Program-made: the position numbers and the translations under genes
Assembly (NCBI RefSeq): GCF_020982545.1
Contig: NZ_JAJKLK010000006.1
Coordinates: 62,001-126,000, forward strand
Origin: Streptomyces sp. MNU76
GTDB taxonomy: Bacteria; Actinomycetota; Actinomycetes; Streptomycetales; Streptomycetaceae
Reading direction: 5' to 3'
Length of the DNA: 64,000 nucleotides
Notes under the pieces: model-generated
The model's input: the letters and a program-made list of their open reading frames with translations, nothing else
Database searches by the model: none
Told to the model about the DNA's origin: nothing
In this document: in pieces, positions 45,120 through 52,528 of the stretch
Layout of the letters: the number at the start of each line of letters is the position of its first letter
Numbering within the stretch: the stretch's first letter is position 1

Positions 45120-45800
45120 GTGTCGCACGTCCCCGGAATGACGGCGGCGGAGGTGTGCGTCTTCACGCGCCTGGCCGCCGACAAGGTGGGCGCCACGAAG
45201 ATGGACCGCCCCGAGGACGTCGAGCCCCACCCGCACACGGGCCGCGTCTACGTCGCCCTGACCAACAACAGCAACCGCGGCGCCGCGGGCCGGGCAGCCG
45301 CCGACGAGGCCAATCCCCGCAACGCCAACAAGCACGGCCACGTCCTGGAACTGGAGGAGAAGCGGGGCGACGCCGCCGCGAAGTCCTTCAGCTGGCGCCT
45401 GATGCTGGTCTGCGGCGACCCCGACGACCCGTCCACCTACTTCGCGGGCTTCGACAAGAACAAGGTCAGCCCCATCTCCTGCCCCGACAACGTCGCCTTC
45501 GACCCCCACGGCAACCTGTGGATCGCCACCGACGGCAACGCCCTCGGCACGAACGACGGCCTCTTCGCGGTACCGGTCAAGGGCGCCGAGCGCGGCCATG
45601 TGAAGCAGTTCCTCACCGTCCCGGTCGGCGGCGAGACCTGCGGGCCGATCATCACCGAGGAACGGATCCTGATCGCCGCGCAGCACCCGGGCGAGAGGGA
45701 CGGCGCGACCGCCGAGAAGCCGGCGTCCGTATGGCCGGACGGGCCGGGAAGCATTCCCCGGCCGTCGGTCGTGACGGTGTGGAAGGAGCGGCGCCGGTAA
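45120..45800 (+). pseudogene. C-terminal fragment of a PhoX-type (DUF839) phosphatase
   Basis: The 226 codons contain FTRLAADKVGATKMDRPEDV, then EPHPHTGRVYVALTNN and CPDNVAFDPHGNLWIATDGN. These are hallmark blocks of the C-terminal half of secreted PhoX phosphatases, which are normally about 650-700 residues. There is no signal peptide or Tat motif, and upstream sequence is unrelated. A GTG at 45120 could allow translation, but half of the propeller is missing, so it is most likely inactive. Confidence 0.75.
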
Positions 45801-46273
45801 CCCGCACGTCCCCTTCCGCTCATCCACCTGCCCGGGCAGTCTTCGACCGCCCGGGCAGCGTTGTCTCTCCCCCGTGGGCCATACGGCCCAGGAAACCGGG
45901 GCCGGACAGCCTTGTGCCAGGCCCCTGGCGGCACTCCTCTCTCGCCTCGGGCCGAGGGAGCATCGAAGTGTCACTTCGACGGTCGTTGAAATGGCCCGGG
46001 GGTGTCCGGTGGACGGTGCCGTGCTCGCCGTGGTGGGCGGACTGCTCGTGCTGTCCATGGCCTCCGGGTTGTTCGGCCTGGGCGTCGCGTCCGGTCTTCG
46101 CCCGCGGCGGTCTGATCGACTGGCGCCGCGCGCTCGGCCCGGCCGCGGTCACCACCGCCTTCGTGCCCCCTCGGAGCGTTGCCGGCGCGCGTGATCGGCC
46201 CCGGCGCGATCTGGGCGGTGTACCCGGCACGTCGGCACCGGCTCAACTGCGAAGAAGGAAAGAAGGGTCAACC

Positions 46274-46546
46274 GTGAACTGCTACGACTGCGCCCAAGAA
46301 AGCCAGACCACCGTGGCGACAGCAGTGTGCCGACACTGCGGAGCCGCCGTGTGCACCGAGCACGCCCACGTCACCGCCGAACTCGTCCACCGCACGGTCG
46401 GCATGGGCCCCTCGGTCCGGCCGCTGGCCGCGCGCCACATCACCTGCACCATCTGCTACGACGCCGAGCACAGCGGGAACCCCACCGCTGCGGCCGCCGC
46501 CCCACCCCCACCGCCACCTGACCGACCTGCTCGAGGTAGGCGATGA
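46274..46546 (+). CDS. DUF2180-like small Cys-rich protein
   Basis: The GTG at 46274 has an AAGGAAAGAAGGG site. The product has 90 residues: MNCYDCAQESQTTVATAVCR, then HCGAAVCTEHAHVT, later CTICYD, and a Pro-rich tail. Three CxxC pairs and His suggest one or two bound metal ions. It is a longer relative of the protein at 40329 inside the ars operon. Upstream (45801-46273) only poorly supported short frames are seen, one with a hydrophobic segment. Confidence 0.65.
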   Translation: MNCYDCAQESQTTVATAVCRHCGAAVCTEHAHVTAELVHRTVGMGPSVRPLAARHITCTICYDAEHSGNPTAAAAAPPPPPPDRPARGRR

Positions 46547-46571
46547 CCACCAGCAGCACCGATGCGCCGGG

Positions 46572-46670
46572 CCCCTCGACCTCGTGGTGGCCGCCGATGC
46601 CGAGCGTCAGGGCCTGACCCTCCTGCACCGCGACCGGGACTTCGAGCGCATCGCCGTCGTCACTGGACAG
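46572..46670 (+). pseudogene. C-terminal relic of a PIN-domain (VapC-type) toxin
   Basis: One frame reads LDLVVAADAERQGLTLLHRD, then RDFERIAVVTGQ. This matches the end of PIN-domain ribonucleases, including the last acidic D-x-D-F-x-x-I-A. The rest of the gene and any antitoxin are missing. The following stretch to 46907 contains no supported gene. Confidence 0.5.
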
Positions 46671-46907
46671 CATCGCCCGCTGGAGGCGGGGCCGGCGGGC
46701 GTCGGGACGGAGTCGGCTCGTCCCCGGAAAAGCCTGGCGGTGCGGCTCGGGGTTCCCCCCTCCCTGCCGCTTCCTCTCCCCGAGGAGCGGCATCGAGGCG
46801 ACGCGGACCGGGATCCGGTCGTCAGGGCATTCTCCCGGGCCAGGCCCGCACGCGGAAAGACCGCCCTTCCCCGCTGTGTCCGTCGTCGGGGAAGAGCGGC
46901 GGTCCGG

Positions 46908-48410
46908 TCAGTGGCTGCCGGTCAGCTGGCCGGCGAGGCGCCCGTGCATGTCGGCGCTGGGCTTGTTCAGGCCGATGATCGTGACCTTCTTGCCGCGCTG
47001 GGCGTACTTGGTCTCGATGGCGTCCAGGGCGGCGACGGTGGAGGCGTCCCAGATGTGGGCCCCGGAGAGGTCTATGACGACGTCGTCCGGGTCGTCCTTG
47101 TAGTTGAACTGGTAGACGAGGTCGTTGGAGGAGGCGAAGAACAGCTCGCCGGTGACCGCGTAGACGACCTGGTTGCCGTCGGGGTCGACGACGCCGGAGA
47201 CGTCGACCATGTGGGCGACGCGCTTGGCGAAGATCACCATGGCGGTGATGCAGCCCACGACGACGCCGATGGCGAGGTTGTGCGTGGCGACCACGCACGC
47301 GACCGTGATGACCATGACGGTCATCTCGCCGAGCGGCATCCGCTTGACGGTCTTCGGCGCGATGGAGTGCCAGTCGAAGGTGGCCACCGACACCATGATC
47401 ATGACGGCCACCAGGGCGGCCATCGGGATGTCGGAGACGATCGGCCCGAAGGCGATGCACAGGAGCATAAGGAACACGCCGGACAGGAACGTCGACAGTC
47501 GCGTGCGCGCTCCGGAGACCCGCACGTTGATCATCGTCTGGCCGATCATGGCGCAACCGCCCATGCCGCCGAAGAAGCCGGTGACGATGTTGGCGACACC
47601 CTGGCCGATCGACTCGCGGGTCTTGCCCGAGTGGGTGTCGGTGATGTCGTCGACGAGCTTGGCGGTCATCAGCGACTCCATCAGGCCCACCAGCGCCATG
47701 GCGAACGCGTACGGGGCGATGGTGGTCAGGGTGTCCATCGTGAAGGGCACGTCGGGCAGGCCGGGCACGGGGAGGGAGGACGGCAGGTCGCCCTTGTCGC
47801 CGACGGTCGGCACGGCGATCGCGGCCGCCACGGTGATCACGGTCAGGATGACGATGGAGACCAGCGGGGCCGGGACCACCGTGCTGACCCTGGGGAAGAA
47901 CACCATCAGCGCCAGGCCACCGATGACCAGCGGGTAGACCATCCACGGCACGTCGCGCAGTTCGGGCACCTGCGCCATGAAGATGAGGATGGCGAGGGCG
48001 TTGACGAAGCCGACCATGACGCTGCGCGGCACGAACCGCATGAGCTTGGCCACACCGACCGCGCCCAGGATCACCTGGAAGACGCCGGCGAGGATGACGG
48101 CCGCGACGAGGTAGCCGAGTCCGTGCTCCCGGTTGAGCGGGGCGATGACCAGGGCGATCGCGCCGGTCGCGGCGGAGATCATCGCCTTGCGGCCGCCCAC
48201 TATCGAGATGACGACGGCCATGGTGAAGGAGGCGAACAGGCCGACCGCCGGGTCGACCCCGGCGATGATGGAGAAGGAGATCGCCTCGGGGATCAGGGCC
48301 AGGGCGACGACCAGGCCGGCCAGCACCTCGGTGCGCAGAACCTTGGGAGAGTCGAGCCAGTCGGGTTTGGACAGGCGGAACTTCGGGGCTGCGGGCAGCA
48401 GTGAGGACAT
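46908..48410 (-). CDS. SulP-family inorganic anion transporter with STAS domain
   Basis: The product has 500 residues. It has the SulP entry LRTEVLAGLVVALALIPEAI, then twelve to fourteen helices (GGMGGCAMIGQTMINVRVSG is the conserved loop), and a C-terminal STAS domain (VVYAVTGELFFASSNDLVYQ, DLSGAHIWDASTVAAL). SulP proteins move sulfate, bicarbonate or similar anions. The ATG at 48410 (MSSLLPAAPKF) is used. It is divergent to the MerR gene; the 430-bp gap carries two copies of a 26-bp dyad. Confidence 0.88.
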   Translation of the reverse strand: MSSLLPAAPKFRLSKPDWLDSPKVLRTEVLAGLVVALALIPEAISFSIIAGVDPAVGLFASFTMAVVISIVGGRKAMISAATGAIALVIAPLNREHGLGYLVAAVILAGVFQVILGAVGVAKLMRFVPRSVMVGFVNALAILIFMAQVPELRDVPWMVYPLVIGGLALMVFFPRVSTVVPAPLVSIVILTVITVAAAIAVPTVGDKGDLPSSLPVPGLPDVPFTMDTLTTIAPYAFAMALVGLMESLMTAKLVDDITDTHSGKTRESIGQGVANIVTGFFGGMGGCAMIGQTMINVRVSGARTRLSTFLSGVFLMLLCIAFGPIVSDIPMAALVAVMIMVSVATFDWHSIAPKTVKRMPLGEMTVMVITVACVVATHNLAIGVVVGCITAMVIFAKRVAHMVDVSGVVDPDGNQVVYAVTGELFFASSNDLVYQFNYKDDPDDVVIDLSGAHIWDASTVAALDAIETKYAQRGKKVTIIGLNKPSADMHGRLAGQLTGSH

Positions 48411-48692
48411 GCGACCGTTTCTGTTCAGGCGCACGCGTCACCGGCGGGGACACGTCCGCGTCGTCTACGAAGTAATGCCGTAGGCACACACGACTCCGCG
48501 CTCAGGAGGAGCGGAGTCCCTCGGCGGCCCGGCCACGTCAGCGGGGCCCAGCCGATCTGTGTGACAGCCGTCCGGCTGCCGGTCGGGCATCATGGCCCGG
48601 AAGTCTTCGGATGCCATCGGGGCCCGGTCCGGGCCCGCGCCATGGCGGTTCAGGGTGCCGTCGCTCTCGACGGCAGCGGCGAACACGTGGAG

Positions 48693-48718
48693 ACTCTACC
48701 CTGACGTGAGGGCAGAGT
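48693..48718. promoter_or_regulatory. 26-bp MerR-type dyad, SulP/MerR intergenic region
   Basis: Half-sites ACTCTACCCTGAC and GTGAGGGCAGAGT are inverted with 11 of 13 matches about a central ACGT. On the minus strand it overlaps a TAGAGT -10-like hexamer, as at MerR-activated promoters. A 73-residue frame begins 7 bp beyond it (48686), but I cannot support it as a gene. Confidence 0.55.
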
Positions 48719-48765
48719 GCGACTTACGGCATGTGAAGCGCAGGTAAACGCCCACCGAGATCCTG

Positions 48766-48791
48766 TGATTCATCTCACGTAAGCTGTAGTG
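48766..48791. promoter_or_regulatory. Second, weaker ACGT-centred dyad before merR
   Basis: The core CTCACGTAAG is symmetric; outer positions match the 48693 site only partly. It lies 50 bp before the MerR start and could be its autoregulatory site. Confidence 0.35.
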
Positions 48792-48840
48792 CTTTACGGA
48801 TTCGAAAATCGAAAGAAACGACGAAGGGGATCCTGGGGCA

Positions 48841-49257
48841 ATGACGGAGCAGCGGCAGATGCAGATCGGCGAAGTGGCCGAGCGGACTGGCTTGTCGCTG
48901 CGCACCATCCGCCACTACGAAGAAGTCGGCCTCGTCATCCCCTCGGCCCGCAGCAAGGGCGGCTTCCGGCTTTACACCGAGTCCGACGTCGAGCGGCTGA
49001 TGGTGATCCGCAGGATGAAGCCGCTGGACTTCTCCCTGGAGGAGATGCGCGACCTGCTGGACATCACCGACCGGCTCGCCGCCGTCGACAACCCGCCGCT
49101 CGGCGAGGAGTTGGAGCGCCTGCGGGAGCGGTTGGACTCCTACCGGAAGGTGGCCGACGCCCGCTGCGAGACCCTGCGGGCCCGCCTGGAGATGGCCGAG
49201 GACTTCGCCACCACGCTCCGTTGCCGCTTGCAGGCGGATGTCCACTCGGGCACCTGA
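48841..49257 (+). CDS. MerR family regulator
   Basis: The product has 138 residues: MQIGEVAERTGLSLRTIRHY, EEVGLVIPSARSKGGFRLY (helix-turn-helix and wing), a DVERLMVIRRMKPLDFSLEE helix, a coiled coil (ELERLRERLDSYRKVADARC) and a final short helix with Cys. It lacks the CxxC-type metal loop of MerR or CueR, so its signal is unknown. Divergent to the SulP gene, which it probably regulates. The recurring 26-bp dyads nearby are candidate targets. Confidence 0.9.
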   Translation: MTEQRQMQIGEVAERTGLSLRTIRHYEEVGLVIPSARSKGGFRLYTESDVERLMVIRRMKPLDFSLEEMRDLLDITDRLAAVDNPPLGEELERLRERLDSYRKVADARCETLRARLEMAEDFATTLRCRLQADVHSGT

Positions 49258-49350
49258 GCCGCTCCGGTCGCCGTACGAATCGCCGTACGAGAGGAGGGGC
49301 ACGGTCCGTGGCGCGCCCGTACCCCTCTGTTCGACTCGGTCGCGTGACGG

Positions 49351-49487
49351 TCAGCCGCCGACGGCCCTTGGCACCTCTTCGGTGACACCGTTCAGCGGCG
49401 AGTCGGGATCACTGCCGTACGGGCGGGCGATGACCTCCAGGCCGTGGCCGGCCGGACCCGTGAAGTACGCCCCGGCAGAGCCCTCAC
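49351..49487 (-). pseudogene. C-terminal relic of a VOC (glyoxalase-like) protein
   Basis: The frame reads AYFTGPAGHGLEVIARPYGS, the last strand of the vicinal-oxygen-chelate fold with its metal-binding Glu, then about 18 further residues to the stop at 49351. No upstream part remains. Confidence 0.5.
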
Positions 49488-49518
49488 CCGAACTTCGCCC
49501 GGGGCGTCGGCGCTCACC

Positions 49519-50271
49519 TCACGGGTGCAGCAGGTGCAGGCGGCTGGGCTCGGCCTCCAGCCGCAGTGGGGCGCGCACATCGCGGGCGGGTACGCCGTCC
49601 ACGTCCAACCGGTAGGTGCCCCAGGCCCGTTCGAACCGCAGGCGCCGGATGCGGCGTATCCCGAAGGAGTCGCCTCGCGCTTCCAGCAGACCCTGGTCGG
49701 TCACGCCGACACGCAGAGGTTGACCGCCAGGAGCGGTGATCTTCTCGTTGTCGAGGATGAGGCGGGCGTTGCCCGGGTGCGGCTGCAACGACACCAGGGC
49801 GGCCTCGTGCACGGCGACGGTGAAGCCGCCTTCGGCGGGATGGATGCCGACCACAGCCCTGCGGTGCGCTCCGAAGGCGTTCAGTTCACCGCCCGCCTGT
49901 CCTTCCGGGCGCTCGACGAGCAGCGGCAGTCGCCACAGGGCCGCGGCACGCATGGCTTGTTGGGCCTGAGGACCTCCGGCGTGTACGAGCAGATCGACCG
50001 CCGGGCCGCGGACGCCGCGGTGCGCGCCCTCGCGCTCGCCCGCCTCCGGAATGGGACTCAACTCCGTACTGCGGACGCCCTGTTCGGCCAGGCGTGCGCA
50101 CAGCAACCCCGCCCGCTCACGATCGCCTCGATTCCAGCCGCGCACGACACCCAGTACGGGGCGCGCCGCCGGAAGGCTTGCGGCGAGCCGTACGGCAGCG
50201 TCGAGGAGGCGCTCCACGTCCGGCGCGTCCCTGGCGGATCCGGCATCGGGGGACGAGGTCGAGGGCGGCAT
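49519..50271 (-). CDS. Conserved-looking protein, possibly lipid-kinase-related C-terminus
   Basis: The 250-residue product starts at an ATG with an AAGGAG site. The N-terminal half looks like a small Rossmann-type domain (VERLLDAAVRLAASLPAARP, then LGVVRGWNRGDRERAGLLC). The C-terminal half (GVTDQGLLEARGDSFGIRRI to PLRLEAEPSRLHLLHP) is beta-rich and resembles the end of diacylglycerol-kinase-like proteins, though the catalytic GGDGT motif is absent. I cannot name a function. Two ACGT-centred dyads lie 230-310 bp upstream. Confidence 0.55.
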   Translation of the reverse strand: MPPSTSSPDAGSARDAPDVERLLDAAVRLAASLPAARPVLGVVRGWNRGDRERAGLLCARLAEQGVRSTELSPIPEAGEREGAHRGVRGPAVDLLVHAGGPQAQQAMRAAALWRLPLLVERPEGQAGGELNAFGAHRRAVVGIHPAEGGFTVAVHEAALVSLQPHPGNARLILDNEKITAPGGQPLRVGVTDQGLLEARGDSFGIRRIRRLRFERAWGTYRLDVDGVPARDVRAPLRLEAEPSRLHLLHP

Positions 50272-50501
50272 GCGGGCTCCTTGCTCGCTCAGGGCGGGCC
50301 AAGCGGGCGGCGGCGAGGTGCGGGCCTGAGGCCGCAGCCGGAGAAGTACGAGCCCGCGAGACCGGCACGTCGGGTCGGAACGTGGCGCGGGTCATGGCCG
50401 ACGGCCGCCTGGGCGGCGCCGCACCAGGAGGAGACGCCTCCGAGGTCCCGCCTCTGTGGCCCGAGTCGGGACGCACGGCAGCCTTCCGGCCGTTCATCTC
50501 T

Positions 50502-50582
50502 AACGTAACGCGAGAGTATGACCGATGGGAAGTAGGACTCTTACTGGATGAACGGCCGCCAAGGTTGACGTACAGGTAGAGT
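50502..50582. promoter_or_regulatory. Two ACGT-centred dyads between minus-strand genes
   Basis: Copies at 50502-50527 (right half GTAACGCGAGAGT) and 50557-50582 (right half GTACAGGTAGAGT) each match about 9-10 of 13 positions of the half-site at 48706. The second ends in TAGAGT one base before an ATG at 50584 whose frame I do not believe. No gene is supported in 50272-50696. Confidence 0.4.
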
Positions 50583-50696
50583 CATGGACGCCGTTGGACT
50601 CACTGGACAAGTCCTCTCGGCACGGCGGCCCCGGGTAAGTCCTCCATGCACTCATGGCCCGGGGCCGCATCAGCGTGCCCGGTCTCAGCGTGCCGT

Positions 50697-51533
50697 TCAG
50701 CGCAGGCGCGCGGCCGGGTCGGAGGCCAGCCAGCCGCGGGCACCCCAGAAGTCGACGGCTCGGCAGATCGTGCCCAGCGCGCGCTGCGACCGGTCACCGC
50801 CGTCACCCCAGTGCCCGTGACACCAGTCGGCGAGCCGGTCGGCGGCACCGTCCTCCTCCAGCACGCCGAGCCGGTTGTGGGAGCCGAGGTGGGTACCCAG
50901 CAGCAGCATCGCGGTGGCATCGGCCTGGCCGGAGGCTTCACCCATGAAGGCGGCGATGGCCTGCCGGACGGTGGGCACCATGGGCGGCGACGGGGCGGCC
51001 TTCGATCGGCTCGGCCGGGGAGGCGGAGCAGCTCGACGCTCCGATGCGGTCTTCGCACCTTCGGCCGGCTTCTCCCCGCCCGCCGGAGCGGACTTCTCGA
51101 CGGGCACGGACTCGGGCACAGGCACGGACTTCGGCACAGGTGCGGACTTCGGCGCGGACACGGGCGGCGACACCCGAGGTGAGACGGCCGGTGCGGCCAC
51201 CGGGCCCTGGGCGACACCGAGGCAGGCGGCCACGTAGTCGCTGGGCACGGGGACGTTCTGGGAGATCGAGGTCTCCAGCGCGTCGACGTCGCAGATCCGG
51301 CACAGCGGCAGTTCGCGCCAGCCGATGATGGACAGTTGAGTGCCGCGCGAGTGCCGGGTCATCGCCTGCGGGCGGTGGACGATGTCCTGGCCGCCGCGAC
51401 TCGCACAGCGCACTCCACCGCGCAGCCACCGCGTGCCACACGTCAGGCAGGTCACCTCGATGTCGCCCGCGGCCTGCTCGCCGCGCAGTTCCTCGCTCTC
51501 CCCGCACGACGGGCACACCATCGCCGCCGCCAT
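50697..51533 (-). CDS. Zinc-ribbon protein with Pro/Val linker and helical C-terminal domain
   Basis: The ATG at 51533 has a GGCGGAGGAGC site and yields 278 residues. The N-terminus has VCPSCGESEE and VTCLTCGTRW, a two-knuckle zinc ribbon, then GWRELPLCRICDVDAL. A linker of SAPVPKSVPVPESVPVEK-type repeats follows (about 120-165). The C-terminal ~90 residues (TVRQAIAAFMGEASGQADAT ... ICRAVDFWGARGWLASDP) are helical and recall core-binding domains of tyrosine recombinases. No catalytic domain follows. A dyad at 51574 sits in its promoter. Function unknown. Confidence 0.6.
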   Translation of the reverse strand: MAAAMVCPSCGESEELRGEQAAGDIEVTCLTCGTRWLRGGVRCASRGGQDIVHRPQAMTRHSRGTQLSIIGWRELPLCRICDVDALETSISQNVPVPSDYVAACLGVAQGPVAAPAVSPRVSPPVSAPKSAPVPKSVPVPESVPVEKSAPAGGEKPAEGAKTASERRAAPPPRPSRSKAAPSPPMVPTVRQAIAAFMGEASGQADATAMLLLGTHLGSHNRLGVLEEDGAADRLADWCHGHWGDGGDRSQRALGTICRAVDFWGARGWLASDPAARLR

Positions 51534-51573
51534 GCTCCTCCGCCTTCCTGCCGCAGGGTCGGTCGCAGGGTCA

Positions 51574-51599
51574 AGTCTACTGTCACGTAAGGGTCGACT
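51574..51599. promoter_or_regulatory. 26-bp ACGT-centred dyad upstream of the zinc-ribbon gene
   Basis: On the minus strand AGTCGACCCTTAC is followed by GTGACAGTAGACT, symmetric about ACGT, with a TAGACT -10-like hexamer at its end. Same length and centre as the 48693 dyad; it ends 41 bp before the start codon at 51533. Confidence 0.5.
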
Positions 51600-51629
51600 C
51601 CATGAGGTCTTGCGGCCCTGCGACACGGT

Positions 51630-52141
51630 TCAGTCGTGGGCGGCGATGAGGTGGCCGAGCCGGGCGTCGGGGAACTCCCGCTCGAAGGAGCCCGCCTGCC
51701 AGCGGTCGGGGAAGAGGGCGAGCTGCGCCTTGTCCCTGACCCGGGTGAGGGCCTCGCCCTTGACGATGCGGGAGCGGTTGAGTGCCTCCGCGCCGGACGT
51801 GTCGGTGGCGCGGGCCAGGTGATACGGCAGCGTCTCCAGTCTCACAGCGGCGGAGAACTCCCCGGCCATGCGGGCGCTGACGACGTCGAACCGCATCGGC
51901 CCCACGGCGGCGAGCACAGGCGCCTGATCTCCTCGCCGATCGGAGACGAGGACCTGGACCACGCCCTCCTCGTCGAGCTGCGCGATGCCGCGCCGGAACT
52001 GCTTGGAGCGGACAGGTCGACCGGGCGGACGACGGCGAAGTGCTCCGGTGCGAAGGTCGGCATCGGCGGGAAGACGGCCGCCTGGTCGGCGTAGAGGGTG
52101 TCACCCACCCGCAGTGCGGTGGCGTTGACCAGGCTGATCAC
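51630..52141 (-). pseudogene. C-terminal relic of peptide release factor 3 (prfC)
   Basis: Two frames carry RF3 domain III: VISLVNATALRVGDTLYADQ and PTFAPEHFAVVRPVDLS, then after a shift near 51990 QVLVSDRRGDQAPVLAAVGP and FDVVSARMAGEFSAAVRLET, ending FEREFPDARLG. About 170 of some 530 residues remain and the GTPase domain is missing. It stops abruptly at 52141, where the monooxygenase relic begins. Confidence 0.7.
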
Positions 52142-52145
52142 CGCT

Positions 52146-52439
52146 GCCTTCGATGTAGACGGACCCGAACGGCAGCGCTCCTTCACCGACGCCGTGATCG
52201 CCGCCCAGCCGAAGGAGGGCGGCCACCCCGGCGCGATCTCGGCCCACTTCCTGCACAGCGCCGACGGCGGCCGCGTCCTGCTCTACACCGAGTGGACCAG
52301 CATCGAGGCACACCAGGAAGCCGCCGAGGCCGGTCATCACGACAAGGGACACGAGATCTTCGCCGCCACACCCGGGGTACGGCCCACCGGCGGCGGGCGC
52401 TACCACCTGCACCGCTCCCTGCCTCTCCCCCGGCCATGA
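52146..52439 (+). pseudogene. Relic of an antibiotic-biosynthesis-monooxygenase-like protein
   Basis: The frame reads FDVDGPERQRSFTDAVIAAQ, then HPGAISAHFLHSADGGRVLL and YTEWTSIEAHQEA, the ABM ferredoxin-like fold that is common in streptomycete cofactor-free oxygenases. The N-terminal half (one of two ABM repeats) is absent and no start fits. It abuts the prfC relic head to tail. Confidence 0.55.
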
Positions 52440-52502
52440 CAGTGGGCCGAGCGGCGCACCGCACCTCGTATCCACCCGGCGGGCAGTGGATCACCCTGGC
52501 GC

Positions 52503-52528
52503 ACTCTCCGGTAACGTGAGGGTATGAG
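52503..52528. promoter_or_regulatory. ACGT-centred dyad at the RNase J start
   Basis: ACTCTCCGGTAAC and GTGAGGGTATGAG match the 48693 consensus halves in about 9 of 13 positions each. The RNase J ATG (52524) lies inside the right half, so transcription may start at or near the start codon. Confidence 0.4.

Noticed and set aside
46006..46200. A short frame with a hydrophobic helix upstream of the second DUF2180-like gene
   Set aside because: A single helix without a good start, and sense is lost after about 30 residues; too weak to call.
33506..46700. A second attachment site (repeat of the tRNA-Gly 3' end) closing an integrative element
   Set aside because: I could not find the tRNA 3' sequence repeated and no integrase gene is present, so an integrative element cannot be claimed.
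48465..48686. A 73-residue minus-strand frame right after the 48693 dyad
   Set aside because: The start position relative to the promoter is attractive, but the composition is not protein-like and no family is visible.
50584..50820. A 78-residue frame starting one base after a dyad
   Set aside because: It is antisense to the zinc-ribbon gene and lacks codon bias; only the promoter-like element is kept.
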